From NCBI GenBank assembly GCA_037178975.1, contig JASJZH010000006.1, forward strand, positions 10,292,001 to 10,356,000: DNA of 64,000 nucleotides, given 5' to 3'. Position 1 is the first letter of the stretch. The number at the start of each line of letters is the position of its first letter. This document shows, in pieces, positions 25,901 through 35,559 of the stretch. The notes beneath the pieces are model-generated. The model saw only the letters and a program-made list of their open reading frames with translations. It was not told the origin of the DNA and ran no database searches. The position numbers and the translations under genes are program-made. The stretch is from Oscheius tipulae. Its lineage: Eukaryota; Nematoda; Chromadorea; Rhabditida; Rhabditidae.

Positions 25901-26943
25901 ATTTTGGTAGTCGATAAAGTAATCCATTTTTGTCTTTCCATGGACTGCCAGATTGGCCCTTTTGACGCGTAGAGCAAAACCTTTGATCCTGTCGCAGAGG
26001 GACAAGGACGGGCGGACGAAGACTTTAGAAGAGTTTAGCGCATCATGTATCCCGGCAAAGATTTTTCTTCCCTCACGCTTAGCGGTTTTAGCGCCTTTAC
26101 GAACGTTTGCCAGCAGTTCGCGCTGAATAGAGGAGCAGGGTAGGACCAATTTGATCAGCCTAGATCCCGCGCTGAGGACACACCAAGACGATAGAAGCTT
26201 GTTATCTGTAACAGCATATTCAGAGAAGAGAAAATACCCGCTAGAAAATGACGATCCTGCTCATATTGGGCCTGAGGGTATTGTCCCTTTTCTTCTGGCA
26301 GCCCAGAAATGACTACCGATCGGCGATGCTCAACATCTTCATACGAATCCTTGTCCTTTGCGTTCAGCGTTTTGTCCTCAGTGAGGGTAGGAGTCGTAGA
26401 GTCGGGAAGCAGTCATCAGCACGGTGCAAATCACCTTGAAAGCAGTCTTGTAGTCGCCGTTGAAGTTGTCCACAAAGTTATGCATGTCCTTCTTCGTCCT
26501 TATAGATGGCGTCGTCGTGCTACTTGTAGTAGAAGAAGCGTAGTCTTTAGAAGAATTTCCAGGAGCAACCATAATTGACGAAAGTTTAAAAGACCAGGTT
26601 TACAAGACTGAGAAAAGTTTGACAGGTTATCAAAGTAAAATTTGTTCTTTCTCAATTCACAACATAGTAAATTTTTCAGGAAGCCCCCGAAGACGAGATG
26701 GAGTCCTGCTACCCAGCCATACCCAAGTGTGGTCTACCTGCAATGGACTACTTTGATCATTTCTGTGAGCAGCCCGGCTACTATCATGTGAAGTGAGTAC
26801 AAGCTTGGATTGTTTTATTGCACGTTTGTAGACTATCCAACGAGGCAGCCTGGCTTCTTCCGACTTCCTTCAAAATTATTGTACACAATGAAGCGAACAA
26901 AGAAATCGTGCCTCTCAATTATAAGGAGAAATGGTACAAGTAA
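22946..26943 (+). CDS. CRAL-TRIO and GOLD domain protein (SEC14-like phospholipid/vitamin transfer)
   Basis: About ten exons give roughly 390 residues, the usual size of SEC14-like 2/3/4 and worm CTG proteins. The N-terminal helices read VLTPWYDTDFNLLRWLQSC. The lipid-binding fold includes DRIILIDRAGRIDVGGV, YYIFDMEGLSFDPSLLPVVA, YIDKFIVVNAPAYINILWSA and the SYGGT loop (LPVSYGGTIADE). The C-terminal GOLD beta-sandwich has ITFSLMYSKDK and ends KEIVPLNYKEKWYK-stop. Such proteins carry lipids between membranes and link them to the secretory pathway. The 2299-nt intron 24381-26679 in the GOLD part holds a LINE relic in antisense; splice phase is preserved across it. AATAAA follows at about 26975. 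Confidence 0.9.
24600..24690 (-). repeat. tRNA-like (SINE/pseudo-tRNA) relic with A and B boxes
   Basis: The minus strand shows TGGCTCAGTCGGTTA (A-box-like) and, about 45 nt on, GTTTCGAATCTCGAG (B-box-like). It lies in the GOLD-gene intron beside the LINE relic. I cannot fold a complete cloverleaf. Confidence 0.4.
24890..26149 (-). mobile_element. Internally deleted CR1/Jockey-like LINE relic in the SEC14-like intron
   Basis: A 419-codon frame is open throughout. Its first part resembles a LINE RNA-binding protein (KVFVRPSLSLCDRI; just upstream RRSVVISGLPEEKGQY in another frame). It then jumps to reverse transcriptase: KYGIRGNLYGWVMSFLADRS is RT palm, but the Tyr-x-Asp-Asp block is missing, and the frame resumes in FSELKLTIAENKTFCMHLG and the C-terminal HLEFGSIHWNP and YEYRINFLKLHSLFVRRM region. 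No active enzyme is possible. More element sequence may extend upstream to about 26572. Confidence 0.75.
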
Positions 26944-27419
26944 TGATCATCGTCGATGTTTGTGTATATCTGTAATAAATCTACCTAACTAAAACCAAAC
27001 AGCCGTCTGAGACACAAAAGAGAAGACTCACCGCGGGCAGGATCGGACACCTCAAGAGCAAGGGTCTCATTTTTGGGACAGTTGCTCCAATTGGGAAGTT
27101 GTCGTAATTTATTTCATGACTTCTTTATTAAAGCCGTATAGGCCAAGGTTCAGGCCATTTAGACTAAATTGTCCACTCAGTCAATTGCTATCTTTCTGGT
27201 TCATGTCCGTTTTAAAATCTCCGTACTCTGAGAATTGGGCCTGCCAACTGAAGATGAACTTTGGCAACAAACATAGGCCCATTCGATAGCCTTTGGCATG
27301 CATATTGCCGAGTTCGATTAATCCCTTCCTACTCGGAACCTCTTACTACTACTAAGTAGAAACGCTTACTATTCCTCGTCGTTTACTTATTCCAAAAAGA
27401 GAGTGATACAGAGGATCAA
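26944..27419. other. Intergenic, no gene seen
   Basis: Downstream flank of the SEC14-like gene with its AATAAA at about 26975. No supported coding or repeat feature. Confidence 0.4.
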
Positions 27420-27510
27420 GAAACAACCCAATCGCTTTGCGGCGTACTGAAAAATGTTGCAGGTTATGACAAATGAGAATTGACTGTGGCGCGGACTGTT
27501 CCGCAACAGC
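27420..27510 (-). repeat. Short RTE LINE fragment, near copy of 39310-39405
   Basis: The minus strand reads YAAKRLG as part of the RTE reverse transcriptase segment before the LEINHRKT motif. About 85 bp match the sequence at 39.3 kb with few differences (shared core CAATCGCTTTGCGGCGTACT). Confidence 0.6.
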
Positions 27511-27689
27511 AACTTTCACACAAGTATTCCTTGTCTTGGTGTTTCGTCCGACCTGTAAGTTTTCAAATTAGACAGTCTTCATCAACCTTGCAAATCTTAA
27601 GATGGATTTCAACCAGTAAAGTGGCGTCCCTATCTTGTATGTCTTACTCATGTCCGGTATAAAACAACTGAAGTCTAGATAGCTTTAAT

Positions 27690-28532
27690 ATACAGATCAC
27701 TAGGTCTCAAAATTTTGGTGCACCGGCTGACTCGGAGCGGAGAGTGACCTGAAGTTCGACTGCCATGTCTTGGAGCTATCTGAAAGATTATTTGTAAGCG
27801 AGATTAATAGAGTGACAGTTTGGTACCTGACAACTGCCCTATTCACCACAGTTCTGTCCCCAGTCAGAGATCTTGAACCCAATGGCTATGAAATGCTGTT
27901 GCGGCCATCAGGGCACAGTGCAGTGTGCTATACGGGAGGTCGCGTCGACGAACAGCTCTGGCCACGTGAAAGTGACCTAATTGACAACTACACACTCATC
28001 CAAATCCTATAAGGGATACCGTCCCTGGGACAGCAGATAGTCTGGAAAGCAATTTGAACTCTGTCGGGGTCAAATCGTGCAGCACACGGAAAGAACTCAC
28101 TCGGGTGCCTGATGGACGTCCTGTGGATTGCTGAGGAGGTCGTCGGATGAAATGCGGTTGGCCAAGAATTAGATGAGCTATTTCCACACGGTGGGAAAAC
28201 ACAGTAGAAGAATTTTGTCTCGGAAGATGAATAGTTCTTGCTTAGCACTGGTGATGGTGACATTGACGCGAAGTATGTCGTCTATGAAGGACAAATCGGC
28301 CTTGTATCCACGAGCTAGGCGCGTTCACTGTCGCGTGCTCGCGTCGTGAGGATGAGATGTGCGCCGGCTGCAGGGAGGAGTCGTTCAGGCCGCTTCGAAT
28401 GATATCCATCATACGTTCCACCAGAATGTCGTTCATGTGTATCGCACTATGCACAGCTTGGGTAGCAATGGTGTTATCGCTCTCAGAACTGGGTGTAGAG
28501 AGTTCGCTAAAACCGTTTCTGATGATCCTCAA
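27690..28532 (-). pseudogene. Unidentified decayed coding stretch
   Basis: On the minus strand, open segments follow one another in different frames: 28532-28330 (MRIIRNGFSELSTPSSESDN..., with ILVERMMDIIRSGLND), then ADLSFIDDILRVNVTITSAK in a second frame near 28300, then 28202-27996 (VLHDLTPTEFKLLSRLSAV). Codon use looks protein-like, yet frame changes lack good splice sites. I do not recognise the family. It may be a dead gene or part of a transposon. Confidence 0.3.
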
Positions 28533-28800
28533 TTAGGGTGAAAAGCTAACTTTATCCTTTATAGAGTTTTCTCCCTCTACTGAATTACAGTGCTGTGGGC
28601 GGGCGAAGTGGAGAGCCAGAAATGAACAGATGGAGAATAAGCTTACTAGCCAAATAAGAATGTTTTGTTACGGGAGAGGTCGGAAGAGAAGAATTTCCTG
28701 TCGAGTTTATGTTCTAGGGGTTATTTTATACCTCGACAACAAAAAATGCAGTGAAAAAGGAAGAAAAAGTGATGAAAATTAGATAAAACGACGTAAATTA

Positions 28801-28885
28801 TTCAAACTGTTCAATATTAACTGGAATTGTTCAATTTCAACTGAAACTGTTCAATACTAACGGATGTTCAATTTCAACTGCAACA
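28801..28885 (+). repeat. 20-nt minisatellite (unit about AACTGTTCAATATTAACTGG), copy 1
   Basis: Four degenerate units of about 20 nt share GTTCAAT-x3-AACTG. The array ends AACTGCAACATATA. The same array occurs at 30481-30575 in the same orientation and with the same end. Confidence 0.65.
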
Positions 28886-29232
28886 TATATATATCCAAAC
28901 GGTGTCCCTCTATAAAGTCACCCATAAACCTAAATAATGAACCTTCCGTTATTCCCAGCTGCAGTAGGCGAGAGTATATACCGTATAGCCATTGGCGGTT
29001 TTTCAACGAAGCTGATACGAAAACTGTCGATCCACTGCACTATTTGAATTTAAAGGTCAGGTAAGAACCACTGAAAACAAATTTAAGATAAAAGACAAAA
29101 TGGACAATGAAAGATTTGTCTGAAATAGAAACCGGAGCCAACTCATTTATTAATTAAATAATGTGTCATTGCTACTTATTTACATCTCTTACGAGATCAT
29201 TAACAAAAAAACAATGAGCTTTTTCACAATAC

Positions 29233-30236
29233 TTATGCGAGAACTAGCACAAAACGAACTAGAAAAGAGTCATGATGAGGGACAACTACAGGAGAAGATT
29301 CGGGCTGTGAGGGCACAGAAGGCATCTTGATGACCATATCCACATCATACGGGTGAGGTGGCTCTCGCGGGTCACCACAAATCCACATGTCTTCCGCTAG
29401 TGGCTGACTCAGTGCTGCTTCTGGAACTGGTAAATAATTCAGTAATAATATTGTCTGTTTGATCACTGAATAGTGTTTTTTACAATTTTTATCAGCTTCG
29501 GTTTCCTTTCCTAATTGGCTGTCTCAGATTAGAGTCAGGGTCGACAGAAATCCACGGGCAAGTTTCTTCCCTGCGATTGCCTACATTTTCCGGGCAGACA
29601 GAGCCAGCATATTTCAACTGCATGTCTATGAGGTCGAGCTAAATACGATGAATTTTGTTATTTGTAATGAAAAAAATACTCGCCTGGCAACGCTGATTTC
29701 TTCGGCTGCTCAGCTAAAGCTTGACAACGATTCCTTTCTTCGATATTCCTTTTTTAAGGGGCAAATAGAGCAGCAGGTGATGAATTCGGTTACGAACTTC
29801 CTGAATTATTCCAATTTTCGAGTGATAGAAAAGCTAACTGTGTTATTCCATAGAATCCTTTCACTTTAGGGCCACATCAGATCGCGCCCACAGCATCCAC
29901 CAGTCAAATGGACGACGTAGAGAAGTTCAAAAGCTCGTGTCGGCATCAACACGATCTGTCCATTGTGTAGAAGTTCCGTTTTTCCATTTATGATGCTAGT
30001 CTCGAACCTAGAAAAAGCTGCAGATTACAAAAATGACTAACCTTGTAGCGTAGTTTCTCCTGACCTGATCGTTAAGGAATTTCTCCCCTTCTTGACGCTG
30101 CTGAACGGCTCCTAGGATCTTCTTGTAGTTTTCAACGCGTTTGATTTGTGTATCATTCCTTTGCCTTATAAAGTATTCCAGTTTAGCGATAAATCGTCCC
30201 TTATGCTCGAGTTTCAGCTACTCCTGAGGCGTAATT
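29233..30236 (-). CDS. Unidentified minus-strand exons, probably a decayed gene or element
   Basis: Three coding-looking blocks occur on the minus strand. Block one (about 30210-30040) is a charged helix (KLEYFIRQRNDTQIKRVEN) joined by a 38-nt intron to RFETSIINGKTELLHNGQIV and LTGGCCGRDLMWP, then a stop (about 29870). Block two (about 29640-29495) reads LKYAGSVCPENVGNRREETC with further Cys. Block three (29466-29233) is Pro-rich (PPHPYDVDMVIKMPSVPSQP). Blocks one and two do not join in phase. The region is bracketed by the two minisatellite arrays. An envelope-like or accessory gene of a degraded element is possible, but this is inference. Confidence 0.35.
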
Positions 30237-30480
30237 TGTGAGCACATCGCTGAAACACGGCTATCTATATTGTCAAATAGAAACTATGGAGGGAAAAACA
30301 AAAAAAGGTTAAAAATTGTGTACACAAGGGGTGAAGAAAAAACACTAACAAAACGCTTAGCTGCTTCGATTTTTAAAATTTCTCTACGTTCAAAGGGGTT
30401 ATTTCATGTCCTGACATCAGAAACAGAGTTTTTAGACAGAAAATGGCTAAAAAAATCAAAAAAAAATCGTAAAATCCAGT

Positions 30481-30575
30481 GAAACTGTTCAATATGAACT
30501 AGTTAAATTGGATGTACAATACAAACTAGTTCCGTTCAATATAAACTGCCGTTCAATATGAACTGCAACATATAG
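30481..30575 (+). repeat. 20-nt minisatellite, copy 2
   Basis: It has the same GTTCAAT-x3-AACT units as at 28.8 kb and the same terminal AACTGCAACATATA. An AAAACGACGTA 11-mer lies just outside both arrays (28785-28795 and 30624-30634). Confidence 0.65.
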
Positions 30576-30648
30576 AAATCTCGCACAATTTGTGCTAGCT
30601 CGAATAGAAAGTTAATCGAAACCAAAACGACGTAGGCTGCTGGTCACA

Positions 30649-30815
30649 ATGATTTCAGCTATGCTCATGCAGCTACAAGTGTCTGAAATAGCGGACGTTT
30701 GCCAGGAGTTCATGCATAACAAGATCCCCAGAATCTTCAGCGATGTTGGCTACAGCCGAGAAAGCCGGCCCCAAAAAGAGGTCCCAGAAAAAATCTCAAA
30801 TTTTTTGGAATTTTG
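30649..30815 (+). pseudogene. BTB/kelch-like fragment
   Basis: A 55-codon stretch reads MISAMLMQLQVSEIADVCQE, resembling the helix after the BTB core in kelch-like proteins (MLQLSEV-x2-x-C-x-x-FL), and soon ends at a stop. Neither the rest of a BTB fold nor kelch repeats are visible nearby. Confidence 0.3.
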
Positions 30816-30885
30816 ATTTGGCGGAGAAGTTGCTTATAATGTCGTAGCTTACTGTCAGGAAAAAGATATGGTCTGTTATCTAGAC
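30780..30885 (+). repeat. Dispersed repeat, copy of sequence at 33.95 and 34.72 kb
   Basis: GTCCCAGAAAAAATCTCAAA (30791 on) matches 33950-33975. GCGGAGAAGTTGCTTATAAT through AGTCTGTTATCTAGACAGT (30825-30885) matches 34728-34797. In the 34 kb copy these blocks flank and lie within the TRAP1 pseudogene. Confidence 0.5.
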
Positions 30886-31264
30886 AGTCACGTTCGCGTT
30901 ATGAAAACACCAAGATTTTAGGTCGCTGCGGGACCGTGAACCCCCTTTGTCGACCTGCAGAAGGCCTACTGCATCACGGGAGCGCTGCTGAACGTCTGGT
31001 CAAGACCATCTCGGCGATGCTGATGAAGATTACTGCCGCCTGTACTCTTAGTCTTGCTGGAAATCCCAAAACTGAGGTTCTAGATCACAGCGTCTTTCGA
31101 GGGCAGCTCCGCTGGCCGACTTTGCCGACTACCTGCCTAAGCTCTACGAATGATCTCATCGAGCTGGTCTGTCAGGTAAGCACCTACATTTCTTTTTTTG
31201 AGACCCGCCCAGTGGCTATCCAAGTTAAAGAAATGCCAGTGGCCGGTAGAGATTCGGTAGACTA

Positions 31265-31425
31265 CTTCCAGTCCGCCGAAGAGGAGTAAGTGTTGTAGAA
31301 AAAACCAGCAGCCAAAGGCAGCTTCACCTCCCATTTCTCTTGACTTCGTATTGAAAACCGGCGGCTGCGCCGATTTCCCAAAAGCAGAAGTGCTGAAGTT
31401 TACCCCCAGAGCTGACTTGTCAACG
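31265..31425 (+). repeat. Dispersed repeat pair, copy 1 (partner 38095-38262)
   Basis: About 150 bp shared with 38.1 kb, including GCCAAAGGCAGCTTC and CCCCCAGAGCTGACTTGTCAA. Both copies begin in a coding-like segment (DYFQSAEEE here, DYFATAEEE there), which suggests duplicated fragments of one gene that I do not recognise. Upstream (30940-31180) one frame is open over 110 codons without a recognised domain. Confidence 0.6.
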
Positions 31426-31589
31426 AAATACTGGTCACAGAAGAGACAATGAATGGAACCAAACCCTTACAATTTGTCTGTTAATTAAGCAGATTCTTCG
31501 AAAAGGTCTCGCTGAGAGCCCTTCTGCGCTTGGGATCCTTTCCGTAGTCCGATGAGCAGAGGAAGAATATGAAATAATCTGAGCAACAA

Positions 31590-31660
31590 AAAAAAACTGG
31601 GTCGCCTCTCGAACCACCAGATGATCCGGGTTCGAGCCCCGTGGGCTGTAAGTTTTTTTG
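31590..31660 (+). repeat. tRNA-like B-box relic
   Basis: GATCCGGGTTCGAGCCCCGT matches a pol III B box and a T-arm with a 4-bp stem. No acceptor stem or A box is clear, so it is a relic or SINE end rather than a working tRNA. Confidence 0.35.
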
Positions 31661-31699
31661 CACAGTTGTTTTGAGCCTTCAAACATAGAAACGGTAGGG

Positions 31700-32000
31700 A
31701 TAGAAAGATGTACTTTTGTAAGAAGACAGGTTGATGAAGCTCGGTATGTGGGTAGAGAGGTATAGAAGTATGTAAATGGGGAAGGAGAGAGAAACAGAGA
31801 GACGAAGAGACTGAGACGCAGAAAGATAGAGAAAAGAGCTACAGACAAGGAGAAAAGGTGATCGAGTAAAGATAGGTACGCTAGAACGTTCAGGTAGACA
31901 AAGAGACACTGATAAAAGTAGACGACAAGACAATGACAGAGAGATTGAGACGATCCGAGTAGAAGGACAGGATGAGAAAATGACTGTGAGACACAGTAGT
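31700..32000 (+). repeat. Purine-rich GAGA/GACAG low-complexity tract
   Basis: About 300 nt of GAGAGAAACAGAGAGACGAAG-like sequence. Similar tracts occur at 44835-44905 and 50475-50512 and, as the complement, at 1905-2015, 17950-18165, 47870-47905 and 57190-57440. Confidence 0.55.
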
Positions 32001-32416
32001 CGGGATAGAAAATGGCGCAACACAGCCTATGTATTGCTGAAAAAGTGAGAGATTAGGTGCCAAATTTAAAGCATTCCGATAAACTGTAAAGCTTTGGTTA
32101 TGGATCATTATGCGTATGATCCAATATTTAGGGCTGCTTGGGTTCAGGCTGCAATTTTTGGTTTTAGTCGTTTCCATTCCGTGACCAGCTTTCATATGAC
32201 CCAACCAAATCCATGTCCTTTGAAGATGTTTTCAGTCTGGAATGAGCAACAGCCTTTCGAAGCTCGTTCAAATAAGCTCAGGGTATCGCATCAAGGATTG
32301 GAAAAAGGCTTTATCAGCAACTTGAACTTTTAATAGGGTGGATTAAGGGGAAATCTCAAAGGGGGAATTTCATAGCTCGAGTCAACATAAACAATTATTC
32401 TATAGCTAAAGGACAC

Positions 32417-33128
32417 TTCTTTATGCAGAACCGTAATTGGTTTCTCAAACTCTGTCTCATGCCAACCGTCTGTTTGATGAACGATTACATATTTTGCCGT
32501 GGGGTGAGAGCGTCTTATTTCTTCTAGATGGTACATTGCTTTAGCTTCGACTTTCTGCTTGAGGGATGCCATTCCGATCTGAGCTCTCTTGTTGGAGGAT
32601 GACTTTATACCGACAGTGCTCTGTTGGGCCGTAGCTGAAAACAATTCAGCTAATGATCCGTGATTGGAGATAACGACGACATAGGTTTGAGTTACAAGGA
32701 GTTTCGATTTTGATACTAGTGTTTCAGGAAAGAAATGTTTTTTTGTCATCAAAGGTCAACAATTCTTGAATTTTGCTCTCATACCTCTAGCTTCGATTTT
32801 CTGCTTGAGGGATGCCATTGCGATCTGCGTTTTCTTGTTGGAGGATGACCTTATACCGACGATGCTCTGTTCGGCCGTACCTGAATACATAATTCAACTA
32901 ATGATCCGTGATTGGAGACAACAACGACATAGGTTTGAGTTACAAGGAGTTTCGATTTTGATACTAGTGTTTCAGGAAAGAAATGTTTTTTTGTCATCAA
33001 AGGTCAACAATTCTTGAATTTTGCTCTCATACCTCTAGCTTCGATTTTCTGCTTGAGGGATGCCATTCCGATCTGAGCTCTCTTGTTGGAGGATGACTTT
33101 ATACCGACGGTGCTCTGTTGGGCCGTAC
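32417..33128 (-). CDS. Unidentified gene or pseudogene with three tandem copies of one exon
   Basis: On the minus strand a 96-nt exon-like unit occurs at 33033-33128 and 32785-32880, each with an AG acceptor before GTACGGCC or its variant and a GTATGAG donor after GCTAGAG. A third copy starts at 32634 but lacks the donor and reads on to 32417. The peptides are near-identical (TAQQSTVGIKSSSNKRAQIG, then MASLKQK-I/V-EAR). The extended copy continues IRRSHPTAKYVIVHQTDGWH. Being 32 codons, each unit keeps phase. I find no domain and no start codon, so it may be a fragment of a decayed gene. Confidence 0.4.
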
Positions 33129-33205
33129 CTGAAAACAATTCAACTAATGATCCGTGATTGGAGACAACAACGACATAGTTACAAGGAGTTTCGATTTTGA
33201 TACTT
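32541..33205 (-). repeat. Tandem repeat, period about 247 bp, three copies (last truncated)
   Basis: The mark GAGGGATGCC recurs at 32561, 32807 and 33055, a spacing of 246 and 248 bp. Copies differ by few bases. The unit carries the exon-like 96 nt plus about 150 nt of intron-like sequence. Confidence 0.85.
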
Positions 33206-34211
33206 CAAAGGCTCGTGTTTACATTTGAAGTTCTTTTGTGGATACTTCGTTTATCAAGGTTGAGGAATGTTCATGTAGTGAGTTGCCAAACTGCATGTCT
33301 TTATCGTGTTTTTTAGGAAATAAATGACAAAGTGGCATTTAAGAAAAGTTCTTATATGGCTAACTTTTTGGTACTCTAATCGCTCTGCGAGCACAAGCCG
33401 GGAATTTCCCAGATGAGCGTAACTCCGGACGACTCCCTGCGAAAAATGATAGGTCCCTTATTACTTTTAGTTTCTCGAACGAAACAGTTTGAATAGAAGA
33501 AGCCTGTGCATAACAAAAGATCTAAGCTGTACAGAGTTCCATCAAAGGGATCCAGTTGCCCATGGGGCAGATTTTCCGAGCTCCCGTATACTAAGCCACA
33601 ATCCTTTTCAAAATTGTGATTAGCTCAGATCGAACTGAACTGTGGGTGGAAGTGTGAGAATTTTCTTCACAAGACTGTAAACAGGCCAGAAAACTTGAAG
33701 CAATCTGAGCTAATCGCAATGCCCTGTGATCATTCACTGTTCCGTGAGAGCTGTTAGGTAGTCAGTAAGCCTGAACTCTGTATAGAGGTGGAGAATGGAA
33801 TTCGAAGAAACAACTGAGAGAGAAACTATTGATCAAAGGAAAGATGAGTTACTCTACCATGTAAAAGGGTCAGTAATGTTTCTAAGCTCTTCGACTGCCT
33901 CCAACTTTGACTTTGGTACCCCTGACTGTATCGAAGACAGCTGGTCCCAGAAGAAATCTCAAATTATTTGAAGAGGATTCTGACTTAGTATACAGACGGG
34001 GAGCTCGGTTGTGAAAAGCTAAATAAAGTAATCGAGAAGGGCAGCAGGAATCTTTTTCTTACCACGGTAAACTTTTTCATCTTTTTTGAGACAAATCAGC
34101 CCGAGTTTTGAAGCTTTTCCAATGCCAGTATGACGATACTTTCAGCTGAAGAGTGATAAACTTGCGCGCTCTTTTTGTACCATTTCTTGGCTGAAATTCC
34201 ATGGTTTTCAG
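33206..34211. other. No gene seen
   Basis: AT-rich sequence with a poly-repeat-free composition. It contains the dispersed-repeat match at 33950-33975 noted for 30.79 kb. No supported open frame. Confidence 0.4.
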
Positions 34212-35293
34212 GACATAAAAACGCGAAAAGGTGGTATTCTTTTTAAGCCGGAGCCCGCAGCCTCATGGACATCGTGGCCAAGTTTCTCTACTCGCATAGC
34301 GAAGTCTTCGTGGGCGATCTGATCCAACGTCTCGGAGGAGAAACGAATCGCCGTGCTGGCCTGCCAGGTGACCGAAGGACCGAGCTAGATCAAAATCACG
34401 ACGGATGAATAGAACAAGCTGATCATTTTCGAGGATACAGGAGTCGAAATGAAGCGCGAGGATCTGCACAAGAATCTCGCGCTTCATTTCGTCGCTCCTT
34501 TGGGAAGTAAGAAATTTATTGAGGAGGTAAAGGAGAGAGTGAGAGAGAAAGTGAGAGTGGCAGAGATAGTAACTGACATGAACAGGTACTGTTACAGAGA
34601 ATTTGACAATGGCAGCGACTAACAGACATTTAGTAATCACAAATGACAGTAGCAGTACCAGTGAAAAACTGGAATGCCAAGTCCTGTCAAGCAATTAGGT
34701 GACATGCCAGTTGTTGCTGGAGTTTTCGCGGAGACGTTGCTTGTATACCGTAGATTACTGACAGGAAAGAGATATAGTCTGTTACCTAGACAGTGAAGTG
34801 ACAGTGAAGAACAGTGAGTGGGTGACAGCGACAGAAGCTGACGGTATCATTGACAGTGACAGTACTCTATATCTTCTTCCAGAAAGGAGAACTCAGTGTT
34901 TTTTATCGGAAAGCTGGCTTCTATTCGGCCTTTGTGGTCGCCAATTCGGTCACTCTGACCATGCAGGAAAACGGCTCCACCAATGGACCTAAACGGACTT
35001 GGAATGGAGAGAACTCTTCCTCAATCGAGACCGTCGAAGAAGAACAAGAATCGATATCCAGCTAAAGGAGGGAGAGAGCAGTGACTATACCAAAGTGGAC
35101 AGGATACATGATGTACGTTTTTGTAATTATACTTTTGTTTTTCTAAGCAAAAAGTCGGAATTTAGGCTATCAACATCTACTCGTACTTTGTCTCCACCCC
35201 GAACCAACTCAACGGTAATGGTGAAGTTTCAATGTGAGGAGGATGAATCCGAAGGAAGTCAGCAAGGAAATGTACAAGACGATCTTCAACCAG
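34212..35293 (+). pseudogene. TRAP1 (mitochondrial HSP90) pseudogene, intron-bearing
   Basis: The N-terminal HSP90 ATPase domain is readable in pieces and different frames: SLMDIVAKFLYSHSEVFVGD (34257 on), IKITTDE then NKLIIFEDTGVEMKREDLHK (34390-34470), GSKKFIEE, KAGFYSAFVVANSVTLTMQE (34900-34975), TRIDIQLKEGESSDYTKVDR (35050-35095), YSYFVSTPNQLNGNGE and MNPKEVSKEMYKTIFNQIEH (35235-35293). Stops, frame changes and loss of Gly in the DTGxGM motif (here DTGVEM) show it is dead. At least two introns remain (about 34528-34882 and 35114-35165), so it arose by DNA duplication or decay, not retroposition. The LDIVA-x-SLYS signature points to TRAP1 rather than cytosolic HSP90. Confidence 0.8.
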
Positions 35294-35559
35294 ATAGAAC
35301 ATACGTAGAGAAGGTTGTTGTTTATGTTGTTGAAAAAGAAATACAGGCAGCAGAGGAACTTTGGAGTGTAGTTTCTGAAAAAAACGTTGGAATCTGAGGT
35401 CAAAGCGGAACATTTCTTGACAGTTGGGTCAGAAGCTTAATGTCACAGTATAAAAATTGTTAAAAAATTTCGCCAGCATTAGAATTTTAGCTTTAGAAAT
35501 TAGAAGCATTAGAATCAATTACTTTTACTTTTCATAGTTCCAGGTCGCTCTACCAGCGG

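Noticed and set aside
30940-31180. A 110-codon open frame as a gene
   Set aside because: Three frames carry equally weak protein-like pieces, no domain is recognised, and it lies in a repeat-derived block.
31590-31660. A functional tRNA gene
   Set aside because: There is a B box but no pairing acceptor stem, D arm or plausible anticodon arm.
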